Translations under genes and position numbers: made by a program | Shown here: positions 31,469 through 44,252 of the stretch, piece by piece | Layout of the letters: each line of letters begins with the position of its first letter | Position numbering within the stretch: position 1 is the first letter of the stretch | The notes under the pieces: generated by a model | The model's database searches: none | What the model was told of the DNA's origin: nothing | The model's input: the letters and a program-made list of their open reading frames with translations, nothing else | Source: Phellopilus nigrolimitatus | Lineage: Eukaryota; Basidiomycota; Agaricomycetes; Hymenochaetales; Hymenochaetaceae | Length of the DNA: 64,000 nucleotides | Direction of reading: 5' to 3' | Assembly: GCA_021029095.1 (NCBI GenBank) | Contig: JAJOHG010000019.1 | Coordinates: 372,001 to 436,000 of the forward strand

Positions 31469-33365
31469 TATGGCGCCTTCCGCCGCCCCGCTTTCGTCAC
31501 ATTTCGCGGCTTTTCGTTCATTCCTGCCCTTTCGCCTTTGCTCGCCACCAGCTCGTATGCCTGGTTCCGCCTGCGCACTCCACCTCAAATTGCATCCCAC
31601 GCCCCCCTCCGATGCCTTCTGCACGTACATACATACACATACATACATGCTCTCACGGACGGATTACTTACTTATGCCCATATTTCCCCTGTTACCGCTC
31701 ACGTTGCCCTTCCCCGGGTTGGCCTGCCGGCTCCACCACCACCACCGCATCTTCGGCGATTCTAACTTCATGTTATCTATTTGGAGGCGGACTGTTTATG
31801 TGTTGTTCTTTATCTTCGTTTCTTCTCGTCTTTTCATTTTTCTTTCCCTTCTTTCGCTTACCGCTCCCCGCTCGCGCACGAGTACTGGTTTACTTTGTGG
31901 CCCCAGAGAGATGGGGTCCGTATCGCTTGGCCGTGCTGGTGCGACGGGTAGTATGTATGCATGTATATATTTTTGCTGCTGGCGACACCAGCAATCCTTT
32001 GCGGACCCTTCGTGTGTGCAGCGTATCGGGAGTTGGCGGGTCTGGATGCATAGTACAGTACATACGCGGTTGCAGACGTGCAAGAACCTCTCAACATTAA
32101 CTTCGAATGTCGCCGATCTCGCACGGCAGGAAATTCGAAGACGAGGCTGTCGCTATATACATAGACAGCACATCCACCGGTACGCGGTACGCGCGCTGCG
32201 GTTGCACCCCCCAGTTGCAGCCCTTTCGCGTTCTTTGCTTTTTTTCTCCTTATTCGAATTCGAAGAATGTTGAGATCGCAACGACTACTGTACATATACA
32301 TGTACTTTGCTCGGGAAGCGTCGCGCGCGATTTGTTCTTCGAACCTTTGGCCAATTCCAACCTTCAAATTTTGGAAACAAACTGGAATTCAGTACCTATA
32401 GGGGCCCTGAGGGACACGTACCCCCGGTCCTCCGCGTAGTTCCGCGTACCTATCCCTTGCAGTCTTAGGGAGAGTATATAAGCAGCTGGAAGAGGAATAG
32501 ACCGTCGAAAGCCTTCTTTGCAAGCCGGACTTCCGACCTCCAAAGTCTTTGCTCGGTTTGTTTGTTTGTTTCTTTACATTTGATGTGTACCGTTTGCACT
32601 TCGCTGAGTTGTCTACCGCCAACCTCAAGAAGAGGTAGAATTCAATTTCAGCTCCCCCGAATTTTTGAGTTTCTCAGGCTGAAATAAGGTTTTGAAGGCC
32701 GCCCACTGAAGCTCAGAGTCTAACCTAATCGGAGACTTGGTTGGTTTCTCTTTGATCCTGCAATTCAGACGCGAATGAAATCCGAATTACTTCGACGGCG
32801 CCTCGAGGATAGTGCACTTTTGTCTCTGTGGACTGTTTGAATGCCTGGTGAAATGAACGGCCTTGTGACTCCAGCTGCCCCGCTCGTGCATCTTGTCCCG
32901 CTCCTTCGCACAACTGAGGCCGCGGCCGATAGCTCTAGTATCTGATCAGCGACTCTGTGCTGCGCCTAATCTACTCTACACCCTGCAGTCAAAAAGTCGT
33001 TTAATAAAGCGCTCGGCGTCCTGCCGCGCAGGCGACAGGTGCTCGCGTGCGCTCACGTGGCCAGAGCGCGGGGACGACTTAGACTCCGGAGAAGGGCAGT
33101 GGATCCGGGGGCGTGTCGGCCAGCAGGTCGCTTTGTTTTCCATATATGTCGCCCAAAGGCCTGTGCACTGGTCAAAGCTCCTCTGCAGGAAGGCACATAA
33201 AATGCGCGAAAGGGCGTGTTGGACGGACGCCTCGTATCGCTGCTTGTCTCTACTGCCGCCTGCCATCGCCTATCTCCCTGCGGCCGTCTGCCTTCTGTGT
33301 ACTTTGGATTTTTTTCGATTTGAAGGAGCTTTCCGGTCATATTTCGCCCGGCAAATCAACACGTA
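31469..33365. other. 1.9-kb region without a confident gene
   Basis: Pyrimidine-rich on the + strand at first (31470-31900), then mixed. A strong TATA (TATATAAG at 32475-32482) faces right but is almost 900 bp from the next supported start at 33366. Longer open frames here lack family similarity or ATG starts. It could hold a long leader, an untranslated exon or a non-coding RNA. Confidence 0.4.
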
Positions 33366-34616
33366 ATGCGTCTGTTCTTCCAGCCGTCCTCGGTCTCTCC
33401 GTTCTGCACGTGCACCGCGCATGCCCTCCCGCCCAGCTCCCCCGAGACGGAGCGTCTCTGGCAGAGCATCCCAGGCGGAGCCACGCCGAGCCCGCTCATA
33501 TCGCCGAGCGAACTGCGGGACGACATGCATGACGACCTGCCCATCTTCAGCGTGCACGATATGCGTCTGCGGATCTCAAGTGACTCTCTCATGCCATCTT
33601 CTTGGTCGAAAGACGGCTTGTCCGAGCCCCTGTCCGCGAGCTCCGAATCGTCGGGCGCAGGCTGGAGCGACGGCGGTTGGAGTACGTCCGACTCGGCGGG
33701 CGCGAGCGCCGGCACGGGCGCCACCACGCCGTCGCCGGGCCGCTCGTCTTTCCTGTCGCTCTCCGACTCGGAGTGCGAAGACGCGCCCGACGCGCTCCGC
33801 GCGGCGCACTTCGTCTACCGGCGCGCGCTGGACAGCGCAGATGCAGCGGGCCCGGAGGCCCTGCTGAGAAGCGTCGGGGAGGCGATGCGGATGGTCCCGG
33901 ACGTGAGCGCCGCGCTGCTGCGCGCGACGCTGCGGAGCGTGGCGGTCCGGTCGTTCAAGGAGATGTGGAAGGAGGTACGCAAGTCCCGATTGCATCAATC
34001 ACTATTCGTATAGTCTCGACATATCCCGCTGAGCCGCACCGTCAGCGATCCGCGCTCTGGCACGCCATCGAGCGCGCCGCGCACCCCCACCCCTCCTGTC
34101 TCCCCTCGGAAGACGGCTCGTACGGCGCGTACGGCGCGCCCGCGCTGCAGCTCGCCGCCTTCGCGGGGACGCTCTTCGCGCTCGACGTCCTGGGCGCGCG
34201 CGACCTCCAGGCGTGCATCGGCTGCGTGCGCGGGGCGCCGGCGCCGGCGCGCCTCGCGCTGCACGCGCTGCGCGCGCTCGTGGAGTGCGCGGGCGACAAG
34301 ATGTGCCGCTCGAAGAACAGGGCGTACGCGGACGCGCTGTGTGCGGAGCTCGCGGCGCGCGTCTGGGACCAGGACGCGCAGCTGGTGGTTCTCGTGCGTG
34401 TTTTTTTCTTTCTTACTGTAACATGGCTTTGAGAGCGCGCGATGCTTATATGCAACACATTTTTTTTTCCCCGTCGGTTTGTAGCAGATACGGGACACCA
34501 TCGCGCGCTATTTCGAAGTCCAGACAGGTAAGCGCGAGCGGTCCGTCAAGGCGGCAGCGACCAAGTCGCGACCTCGAAGAATAATCCTCGCATCCTTGTC
34601 GTGTTCTACGCATTGA
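33366..34616 (+). CDS. Conserved-looking fungal protein, unknown function
   Basis: Three exons read cleanly. Exon 1 runs from the ATG at 33366 (MRLFFQPSSVSPFCTC) to KEMWKE with a GTACGC donor at about 33975. It has a Ser-rich disordered stretch (SASSESSGAGWSDGGWST) followed by helical sequence (LRAAHFVYRRALDSADAAG, LLRSVGEAMRMVPDVSAALL). Exon 2 starts after CCGTCAG at about 34045 (RSALWHAIERAAHPHPS) and continues through LFALDVLGARDLQACIGCV and CRSKNRAYADALCAELAARV to a GTGCGTG donor near 34394. Exon 3 (QIRDTIARYFEVQTGKRERS) ends at 34616. The alternating helices in the second half could form a HEAT- or MIF4G-like repeat, but I cannot name the family. About 365 residues. It is convergent with the FAD oxidoreductase gene. 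Confidence 0.6.
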
Positions 34617-35026
34617 GAGGAGGCAGTCAGACTGAAACAACCAAATCATGAAGCCTTACTTGTATTAGCCTCTTTTTTTCTTCTGATAAATGCACCCAAA
34701 TCTCAAGATCAAGATTGACTTCCGGCGTAGGCGGTTTCGGGTCGTTACACAAAGAGGATAGTCGAAAACCCTTCAAAATCCGTCCTTCCGAGGCTTCTGA
34801 GTCACTTGGATGACATTGACATCGTCAATCATAGATTGCACATCTGACAAGGCCGTCCTTATTCAGCGCTTATTTTGCTCAAATGGAAGCCAATAAAAGC
34901 ATGCTTCGACGAAACTGACTTCTGCGGAATAAAACGATTGTAAAAGATACACAACACAAAACAGAACGACATCACGCCCAAGCAATAAAAAAAACATTAG
35001 TGTCCCTGTGTTAAAATACGCAATAA

Positions 35027-37083
35027 TTAGAACTTCCACCCTCCCGCCAGCGCCATCACACGATCTGGGTCGTACTGCGCCCGGATCGTCTGCAGCCGAT
35101 CCAGATTGCCTTCGTAGATCCGCGACACGGCCGTCCCATTGACGGCGTAGTTGCCGTAGAGCGCGGCGTCGGCGATGTCCTGGCCCTGCGCGTCCGCCGC
35201 CGCCGTGATCGTCGCCGCGCTCTGCACGATCGCGTCGTGGAAGTAGGCGTCGCCCGTCTCGAGGACCCATGCGTAGTAGATGTTGAGCGGGAGGAGACCG
35301 CGCGCGCGCGAGGCCGGGTACGCGGAGTCGGAGCCGTGCGAGAAGATGGAGGGGAGGAAGGGCTCGATGTCGTAAGAAATGAACGTGCCGGTAGAAAAGA
35401 GCGAGGCGAGGTTTGCACCCCAGAACTGTGAACGATATGTCTAGCTATTGATGAAGTGGAGAATGGGGGGAAGTGGATACTTACGATTGTCTCGTTTACT
35501 ATGACATTCATAAGGTCTTGGCTGAATTTCTCCACCGTGACTGTATGGAATGCACCGCTACCGTAATTCTCATCAGCAAATTCAAGATAGATGTCTAAAA
35601 ATGAAAGAAAAAAAAATAGAAACCTACCGCATACCGGCAGTCGCGTTCGAAGGAGCAGATTGCACCAAAGAAATGAGCGAGCGCGTCGAGATATCCTTTG
35701 AGAGAGGCTCAATAGCAAGGAATTCGTCGAAAATCCCGTCGGGAGGAGTTGGTGCATCGTAAAATACGTTGAGTGTCGCACCAGCCTGTTTGAAGCGGTA
35801 AGTTCCTGAAGTTCATCAACCGGTAAGGGAGATACAGACCAAGCCCTCCAATACATTTAGCTCAGCGATGACCGCGGCTTTAGGGTCTGTGAGGTTTGCA
35901 TTGAAGTTACTCGTCGCCGTCGCGAGCGCATCGATCTTATCTCCCGTGAACACGATCAGTCCGCCCCAAACGTCGGTCTGAGGATACGTCTTGAGCGTGA
36001 ACTTTGTCACGATGCCCTTTGGAGGAAGATCCGTCCATCAAGAGATCTATGAGTGTGGGTAAACGGGCTCACGAAGTTGTTGAAGCCGCCCTGTGAAGAA
36101 AAGGGCCGAAGCAGTCAAAATTAAGCTAAATTCTTCGCTAAAACTGTGTGCGCACTCTAAGACCGAAGAAAAGATCCGGATTCGACGAGGATGTCACAGT
36201 CGTAACCGTACCATTGGGCAGAACGAGCTCGAACGACTGCACGGTGTCAATAGTCAGGCCAAATTGGTTTGTCTTCCAAGAATAACCTGGTCAGCCATCC
36301 AAATGAATCAATCAATCGAATTCTAACGCTTCCAATTTGAGTGCACCCGCACCTCCACCAAGCGTGAAGCCAGCAACGCCGACGCCGGTAACGCGCCCAC
36401 CGACGACGCTGACATTGTACCCCTCCAGCGCAGAGTAGACGTCATCCCATATAAGGCCTGGTCCGATATCTACCGTGCCAGCGTCCGCGTTATACACGAC
36501 CTCGTTGAAGCGCGTCATCGCGATCTGCACGCCCTCCGTGGACGAGAATCCCGGATTCGAAGTGTGCCCGCCGCCTTTCACCTATGCAACAGCCGGTAGC
36601 CCCATGACTTAGCTTGTTGCACACTGATCAGGAGAAGGAAGAAGTGCGTACCGCAAAAGGAGTCTGCGCTGATCCAAGAATTCGGAGCTGTTATATATAG
36701 GTATCAGTTTCAGCTGGCAGGATACGTAAATTCGAAAGCAATACGCACGATGGCGCCGACGTCAGCTGCACTGCCGGGCTCGACAGAGCAAGCAGACGAC
36801 TGCGAGCTCGAAGACGCCCAATGTGCAATATCTGAGCTGTATTGAACGCTCACTAGGAGCTCATTAATATTTTAGGGATTTGCAAGTCGGATGGTGACGC
36901 ACAGGGATAATATACATCAGACAAGCTCGACACATTGTCTGCAATTTGTTTGCAGACGTCGGTGTACCCCAGTGTGCGCTCCCACATATGAGACATGCCT
37001 GCTGCGCCCGCTGCAGCCGAGAGCAAGACGGACGAAAGCAGAATGACCTTGGCTCCCATTGTGGCTCTCGTTGTGGCGGCCAT
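35027..37083 (-). CDS. Secreted FAD-linked oxidoreductase (berberine-bridge-enzyme type)
   Basis: Extracellular flavoprotein of the vanillyl-alcohol-oxidase fold, oxidising an alcohol, sugar or phenolic substrate with O2; the substrate is not predictable. The first in-frame ATG, at 37083, gives a signal peptide (MGAKVILLSSVLLSAAAGAAG in its core) before WERTLGYTDVCKQIAD. The PCMH-type FAD domain shows AVKGGGHTSNPGFSS, whose His is the usual covalent FAD attachment point in the family, then VDIGPGLIWDDVYSAL, GGRVTGVGVAGFTLGGG, LVLPNGTVTTVT and GGFNNFGIVTKFTLK. The C-terminal BBE segment reads ALYGNYAVNGTAVSRIYEGN and LQTIRAQYDPDRVMALAGGW to the stop at 35027. About ten short introns. The His is conserved; the second covalent Cys of bicovalent members is not obvious. 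The length (about 500 residues) is normal. No pathway partners adjoin it. Confidence 0.85.
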
Positions 37084-38331
37084 GGTGGCGAGGATGTGGA
37101 AACGAGACGAACCTCGAGGGGCAGACAAGATCGCGACACTCGCCTTTTATTCTGACGTTCTGAAGTCGCCGTTGGAGCCAGGAACCGGCCTTGCTTGTAA
37201 CCGCCCGCATCCTCCGAAGATCTCATCAAGTCAGCATTTAAAAAAAGAGGTTAAGTACACACGAAGTCAGCGGACTACGTAAAACTTGAATGTAAGGCAC
37301 GACAACATACAGGTACGCGAAGCCCAGCAATTAAGAAACAACGAGGTTAGTGTGAGTAATGCCCACAGGATCTTCAATGCCACTCCCCTTCCATGCATAT
37401 GTGTACAACGCCGATCTCATCGAGGACTTCGAAATTGGAGTTTTGACGTAAAGAACATTACAGCCTTCTGCACGTAACTACGCTCTCGGCCCGCTTGCGA
37501 TTAGAGTCAGTAAAGAACCGTAGCTGTGGATTGTCTGGAAGAAACAACTGTTTACAAGATGATCTGAAAGATTTGGAAGAAGAAGAAAAAAGTGGTATCA
37601 TAACACACTTACTTACCAATACGCTTTCATTAGAAACGAAACATTACAGCGCTTTCCCGTAATAATGACAGCGCTCACTTTTTCGACCCGCACAGGAACG
37701 GAAGCTAGTTAGAGAGAGGGAAGTTGGAAGTGCGGCTGCATGAGCCAGCCAATGAAAGACCCGGGATCAACTCTGCAGGAACCGGCATTGGGTGACCACG
37801 AAAGGAAAGGTTTTCAAGACAAACTCCCTTTCTTGGGCTCCACACTGTCATTATCGCCGGAAAGCACCGTAATATCTCGCAACGAGAGAGATGATACACT
37901 TTGGATCTATAGATAATAGAAATGGTATTAATGGATATAGAATGATGAGATTAATAGGACACATCACTGACCAAGAAATTCTCGGTGCTGAGCCTCTCGA
38001 GCAGAGGCTATAAAAGAACAAGATACCAATAAACTCCTCAAAATTTAAACCGAGTTTTCACTATCATAGATTCCCAAAGAACGCGGGGTGTTTTTATTTC
38101 TGTTGAGGCAGTCATGTTAAAATAAGTGTTTGGATCTGTACAGTGGTACGAAGAAAATGCTGTACGTGTGTTTAGTAAGCGACCTTGTACGTACATGTAA
38201 AACTGTACAGTTTAATATTAAGTAAGCAGTGAGAAAGTAACCCGGTACTTGCCGAAGATACCATTCAGGTCGGTCGGTACAGACAAGCCTGACCGCCAGA
38301 AAGTTCGCGCCAACGTTCGCCAACCATCAAT
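37084..38331. other. Intergenic region, FAD oxidoreductase / RPL27
   Basis: Divergent promoter space of 1.25 kb. A TATA-like GGCTATAAAAG at about 38006-38016 faces RPL27 but is 315 bp from its ATG. No gene was recognised. Confidence 0.4.
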
Positions 38332-39006
38332 ATGGTCAAAAGTGCGTGCGTTTTGTTTATGCAGGTCATTAGAAACAGCTGACACTTTCGTTTGTAAAAA
38401 AAAGTTTACAAGCCCGGGAAGGTATGTGCTGAGCTGAAACTTGTCGAATAGCAGGGAGGAACGAGAGTTAATTGTGTCCGTGTCGGTGGACAGGTTGCGA
38501 TTGTGCTGCAAGGCCGCCAGGCGGGCAAGAAGGTCGTCGTAATCAAGCAGCTCGATGAGGGAACCAAGGAGCGCCCGTACCCCCACGCCATCGTTGCCGG
38601 CGTCGAGCGCTACCCCCGTAAGGTGACGAAGCGCATGGGTGCGAAGAAGCTCGAGCGCAGGAACAAGGTCAAACCTTTTATCAAGGTGCGTCGCTGCGTT
38701 TGTCTTGCTCGATTTTTTGTCATCTAAGAAGAATATGGCGAATTCCATTACGCAGGCTGTGAACTATTCACACCTTTTCCCGACCCGCTACACGCTCGAG
38801 CTTGAAGGGCTCAAGGGCGTTGTCGGCACGGACACTTTCAAGGAACCGTCGCAACGCGAGGATGCTAAGAAGACCGTGAAGAAGCTGTTCGAGGACCGCT
38901 ACACGAGCGGGAAGAACAAATGGTTCTTCCAGGCTCTTCGGGTGAGTATCTTTTCCTGCTATTCAAACCCCTTTGCCTTACGACTTTACCCTTCCCTCAG
39001 TTCTGA
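38332..39006 (+). CDS. RPL27: 60S ribosomal protein L27 (eL27)
   Basis: Large-subunit ribosomal protein of cytosolic ribosomes. Five exons can be placed exactly: 38332-38341 (ATGGTCAAAA), 38405-38421, 38494-38685, 38756-38941 and 39001-39006 (TTCTGA). They join in frame to [67 protein letters not shown] and [20 protein letters not shown], with a final Phe. The sum is 411 nt, or 136 residues plus stop, the same length as yeast Rpl27. Three exons are tiny (10, 17 and 6 nt), so automated gene calls are likely to miss both ends. Introns are 58-72 nt with normal GT-AG ends. Every part of the family is present, so it is a functional gene. Confidence 0.96.
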
Positions 39007-41456
39007 GTGTGGAGTGTACAGGCGGCCGTGTGTTGTGTGTTTGACGTTTTCGATTATCCGCTTTCTTTTTATCTCTACCATAAAATTGCCGACATGTATG
39101 ACATGCAACCCATGACACCTATGCACCCACTCGCTCTTCATGTGCTTTTACCATCCATCTAGGGTTGACACGAAAATTCCGGCTTTCGCGGCTTTCAGCT
39201 TCCTACTGTGTACTGTTTTCTGGCATCAAGTTGAGTGAAAGCCTTTAAAACCGGGGACCAAAGGCCTTCTATACATGGAGTGCGTTCAGCCAAGCATTTG
39301 CTACACTGATGATCCTGACGTCAATCTCGCCCGCACTCGTGTATTTTCATCCCTTTCAAACGCGTTTAGAATGTTCAAGTCGGCCATCTTGATGACCCGG
39401 GACCTACAAGAGACTACAAACAGCAGTGCCCAAGGCGTCTCGATCCTGAATATTGAAGAAAGTCGCATGTTTTACTTGAGAAAGGCGGGCGCTCTTCTTG
39501 ATTGATAGACTTGAGTACGAGCGCTATTGACAATCAGAAAAACTCGCGCTCCTGAGTACTGCCTTGGCGACACCAGATCCAATTCCGAACCACAGTTCTG
39601 AATTCACCGTGCCGAACTCGGGTTGCCAAACCTCCGCCTCTTATTCTGCCTCGCTTAAGGCTTCCTGACTTCGCTCCGGTTCGACCCCACTTTCACGAGC
39701 GCTCCGTGCATTGCCCACAGAATTGTCTTGAGTACTGACTTAGCTCGTCTTCGCCGTCGGCGACGCACTGGTGCGCGGCCCGTTGACCAAAGTCGCACAC
39801 CTACATTCTCAAACTCGGACTTCCCGGACATGCGTGGCGCGGTCTGACCTTTTCCGCGGCAGTCTGCGAACACGTTGAAAGCGGAATCACGGTTGATGAT
39901 GAAAAGGCCGAACTTAAGGCGGCTGAACAACTGGTCAATTTAGCCGTCGACATGCTGACATCTCGTATAATGTACCGACCCAGGCGCAAATACTGTGTGA
40001 AATGACTGAGTCGCAGCGACGCTGGCATGCCTGATCTTAAGGAACAAAGTGATCCTTATCTACCCGCGAGTCTCTAGGCAGTTCGGGCAGCTAGAAGCCT
40101 TCATTATCGGACCTTAGCATGCGTGCTCTCTCATTTTTGGTATACTTGCGACGGGAACGGCGATTCATCTTACGTCACACCGAGAGGGCTCTTACCAAGA
40201 TCTGGTCTGTTTGAGCCCCTTTCACGCAATACATAGATGACTGGAGTCGGGTGAGCATCTTATGTTACCTTTACGTTTCGACAACGGTATCACCTTTATT
40301 ACTCAGTGCCACTTCACACCAGGGGACCCTGACCACCCTACTACTTTGGCATTTGCTAATCTATGTTACCTATGTGCAGAGAGTGCGAGACCTGAGTAAG
40401 CGTACGGTTTGCTGGTGAGTAACACGCGTTTGTCGCTATTCGGCTTTCGGTCAATCATGTCAATTTCTCAAATAATCACTGAATTCACAAGCTTTTTTTA
40501 GCTAGTTATCTACATCACGGCGACATTATGTTTCACTTTCATATTGTTGGCTTTTTCGTAGTAGATGAAATGGAAGATCCAGGAGATTTCGTACCATTCG
40601 CCCGTGCTGCTTTCTTGTTTCTTGCATGCTCGTACTGTCTTACTGAGCTGACACCTCGTCCTCTAACAGACCCATCACTCTCGATATTCCTTTATATAGC
40701 CCGTACGGTCCGGAGAAATCTGGATCATGGTGTTGCATAATAGTTCGTATACTCCTCCATGACTAATCACCACGCACTTGTGAGTTGCTAGCGTGAGCGC
40801 TTTATGCGCAGAGCTTCAGATACTGAATGGCTGTCTTTGAATGGGTTCGCTATATCAGATGGTCAAACGTTTTGTACTCTCAGAGCCAGTTGAGTTACCA
40901 CTTCCTCCCTTATAATGCATTGCGAGGTCCAGAAATTAAAATCAAATACAGGATTATCTGCCCGGGTTGAAACCGGCTGACAGAAGAAATGCCGCCTATA
41001 AACAGATTCCCGCCCACGCCGATCAAAGCCACAGCCTATGCCCTTATTAGTGTTTTAGGACGCTGACGCTGGTAAGCAAGCCATTACGAGTACCCGGCGC
41101 CCCAAGCATTTATGTCCGACTCCGCGAACGCTGATGTGCAGTGCACCATACTGCGCGCAGCTGCCGAGATTATAAAGATCTGACAAGTCTATGGGTTGAA
41201 TGGCCGCTTCCGTGTTATCTGCGTTATGGCAACTCGCCTTCGGATCCTAGGACCCCTTGATCTGTGATGTTCGTGACACGAGATGTGGCCGTAAATTACA
41301 AGATGAAAACTATTTCAAGGTTATATTATGAATTGTGGAGTTGTCGGCCGCTCGGGAGCGGGCGAGCATGATACAGTGACCCTTGTTCTCTCGAAACATA
41401 TAAAAGGCTTTTAACGAACAATCTTTGGGCCCCCTTTATATAGGCCTCCGCAGAGA
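39007..41456. other. 2.4-kb gene-free region
   Basis: Open frames are short, unrelated to anything I recognise and lack splice support (for example 39275-39505 and 40528-40740). Base composition is near-even, with no microsatellites. It may be old, decayed duplicated or transposon sequence. The P450 promoter lies at its right end. Confidence 0.45.
41396..41407 (+). promoter_or_regulatory. TATA box upstream of the P450 gene
   Basis: CATATAAAAGGC about 55-60 bp upstream of the P450 ATG, at a normal TATA-to-start distance for a short leader. A second TATA-like TTTATATAGG at 41435-41444 is only about 13 bp from the ATG and would be too close. Confidence 0.5.
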
Positions 41457-43642
41457 ATGGCCTGGAAAAAAATAGCCATGCAGATTCCTGGAGGCTTTCT
41501 CGGCATATTCGTGCTCACTCTTGCGGTTGCTTGTGTTTGCATATACTTCTGGCTGAGGAATCTGCAGAGGCGGGATCCCCCCGGGCCCGTTGGACTGTTA
41601 CTTACAGGTAATGCGCACCAAACTCCCAAGCAGGAGCCGTGGAGAACATACGCGCAATGGGGCCGGGAATATGGTTGGTTTTTCCATAATTTTCCGCAAT
41701 GTCCTCCGCGCACGTCTGTCCCCTTATTCAAAACATCATTTTACGGATACCAAGGAGAAGCTAACCGAACTTTATTCGGATCGCAGGGCCCGTCGTGTTT
41801 TTTCGTACCTACCTGAGGCGTTTTGTCGTGCTCAACACCGTCGAAGCCGCGCTTGCACTCCTCGAGAAACGGTCTTCAATCTATTCTGACCGTCCTACGT
41901 CTTGGATGCTTTTCAAGCTCTGCGGGCGCGAACAAACGGTGTTCAACATCAATGCAAGCAATCCCAGGCACAAGATGTATCGCCGAATGTTACACGCTGG
42001 TCTAAATGCGAGTGCAACCAGAGGGTATTGGCCACTGATGCAGAAGGAAACGAAGAGCATGATTGAGGGCTTTTTGGAGGAACCCGCTCTCTATGAAGGG
42101 CACATAAGAAAGTTAGTGCTTTTCATATGTCTTCCTTCGTGTCAACCGATCCAGGTCCTCCAATAACAGGAATGCAGCAGCCGTGATCATGATGGTCGCC
42201 TATGGGTATACTGTGACGGCCCTCGACGATGTATTCATTGCGCATGCGAAGGAGACGTCGCAAATCACCGGTAGGGCCATGGCTCCAGGCCGCTGGCTCG
42301 TCGACAGTTTTCCCCTATGTGCGGTATTTTCTTACTTCGTTCCTTGATGAAAGCGAACGATACACTAACTAGGTCATATTCCCCAGTACGTTTTGTCCCA
42401 TCTTGGCTTCCAGGTGCGGGCTTCAAGCGCCAAGCAGCGGAATGGCGCGCGCGCTTCGACCACCTCTCGAGTGCTCCACATACGTGGGTGAAGAATCAAA
42501 TCGTACGTCTACCCTTTTCTCTTTACTCTAGGGATGGTCGCGTTAGCAGATAAGAAGCTGATATGATCTCGACGCTTTGACGTGCCTCTATCTTTAGGCG
42601 GATGGAAGAGCACTGCCTTCATTCACCTCGAAGCTCTTGTGCCGGGAGGACGGCTCTTATCCCAACGCGGAAGAGGAGAACACCATCCAATGGTGTGCGA
42701 CCGGATTATACGCGGGCGCTGCTGATACCGTGAGCATGCATAATTGCACAATTGATTAACTTGATCTTCGTCCTAATGCATTGCACTTCGCATTCCCATC
42801 CCGAACTTAAAACCTAAATTGACTTTAATTTCACATCCTCATCAATGTTGCTATTCTTTCCCTCGAGTTCTTCTATTCCCCTCGACCGTGATCATGCCTG
42901 CGAAACGTATATCTGCAGACCGTATCGGCGCTCCTGTCATTCATGCTCCTAATGGCTGTACATCCTGATGTGCAGCGTCGCGCCCAGGCAGAGGTCGATG
43001 AGAAAATCGGTCGAGGGAGTTTAGCGGATTTCGGCCAACTCGACGATTTGCCCTATCTGACTGCCATTCTGAAGGAGGTGCTCAGGTTCGCTCCGGTCGG
43101 GCCGCTAGGTGAGTAGATGATACATTGGATTTAATTACGTTTATGCCTGTTTATGGCTTGTCCCATCACTTTAGGACTACCACACAAAGCAACACAAGAC
43201 GATGAATACATGGGTTACCGGATCGCAAAAGACACTACAGTGATGGCGAACGTATGGTAAGCTATGTCCTCGGACAGATTTTCTAACAATAGTTGAATCG
43301 GACTATTCTCCGCGAAGGGCTATCATGCACGACGCCCGCGATTACCCCAATCCTTTCAGATTCGACCCTGATCGGTTCACTTCTCACGCGAGCGAGCGAC
43401 TCTCCGGAAAGCACCGCGTCTCCCAGCCTGACCCGCGTAAATTTGCTTTTGGCTTTGGCGCGCGCGCATGTCCAGGGATACAGTTCGCAGAGAGATGGCT
43501 CCTTCTGAGTATGAGTGGCGTGCTTGCGAGCTGTACCATAAAGACAGCAGACAGCATTTCTATTACACCACAGAATCTCGAATTCACTACGGGGCATACA
43601 AGGCGAGTTTTTCATTTCGGAAAAGTGGAGGACTTCGACTGA
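41457..43642 (+). CDS. Cytochrome P450 monooxygenase (fungal class II)
   Basis: ER-anchored heme-thiolate monooxygenase needing NADPH-P450 reductase. An N-terminal anchor (GGFLGIFVLTLAVACVCIYF) precedes the Pro-rich hinge RRDPPGPVGLLLTGN. Exon 1 ends in EYG (about 41674) and joins after ATCGCAG (about 41787) to PVVFFRTYLRRFVVLNTVEA. Then come ASNPRHKMYRRMLHAGLNAS, an I-helix AGAADTT (oxygen-activating Thr present), ExxR as KEVLR, LPHKATQDDEYMGYRI, the PERF-like NPFRFDPDRF and the heme loop FGFGARACPG with the axial Cys. It ends HFGKVEDFD at 43642. About nine exons and about 515 residues; all signature motifs intact. The layout resembles the CYP families clustered with OxyD/CYP64-like fungal enzymes, but I cannot give the substrate. 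No biosynthetic cluster surrounds it. Confidence 0.9.
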
Positions 43643-44252
43643 TGGAAAACTTGATAGTCACATCAAGTCATTTGAACTTACTATCACGTCTCGCTGAGCT
43701 TGAACAATACTTTGACAATCTAGCAAAGCCGCTTTTTACGCTAACACACACTTGTATACTCCCACCGTTTATTTGTTTATTATGCCGAACAATTAATTCA
43801 GACTATTGTAAATAATCGTGATTCGATTACAATTCCGTATTTTAGATTGGAGTCAAATGCTCCGAATGGCTCGTCCTGGAGTTTGCTTTGAGTACAACTC
43901 GATGTCCATCGATGGCTTGACTAGTATTATATATGGGATTTGCGTCCAACTCTTAAATCAAGTTACTAGCACCCTTTACATACAAGATACATCTGCCCGA
44001 GGTAATATTAATTCTGGGCTTAACTTCACATTTGAGCAAGGTCTTCTACTCCTAATCTTCTCTGTAAGGAGTTTATCCCTATAGACTGACTCTATACGCT
44101 TGAAAAGTCAGCCTGAGTTTCGCGGCAAAAATTAACTGTGGGTGGTTGTGGATCGTTCAGTGATCGACACGCATCCGCAAATGGAAGTTATCAGTCACGT
44201 GTTGAACGCGCTTGTCACGGGACGCGTCCGACACCTCTTCACCGTAACGCTC
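43643..44252. other. Intergenic region P450 / Mis12
   Basis: AT-rich 3' flank of the P450 gene, then the Mis12 promoter. The Mis12 frame extends upstream to 44142, but I take MANQQQ at 44253 as the start. Nothing else seen. Confidence 0.4.

Noticed and set aside
31135..32273. Overlapping 321- and 267-codon plus-strand open frames
   Set aside because: Pyrimidine-rich sequence read in two frames, no consistent splice sites and no recognisable domains.
41674..41790. Apparent frame break in the P450 N-terminal region
   Set aside because: Explained by an intron from GTTGGT to ATCGCAG that restores the expected YGPVVFFRTY sequence.
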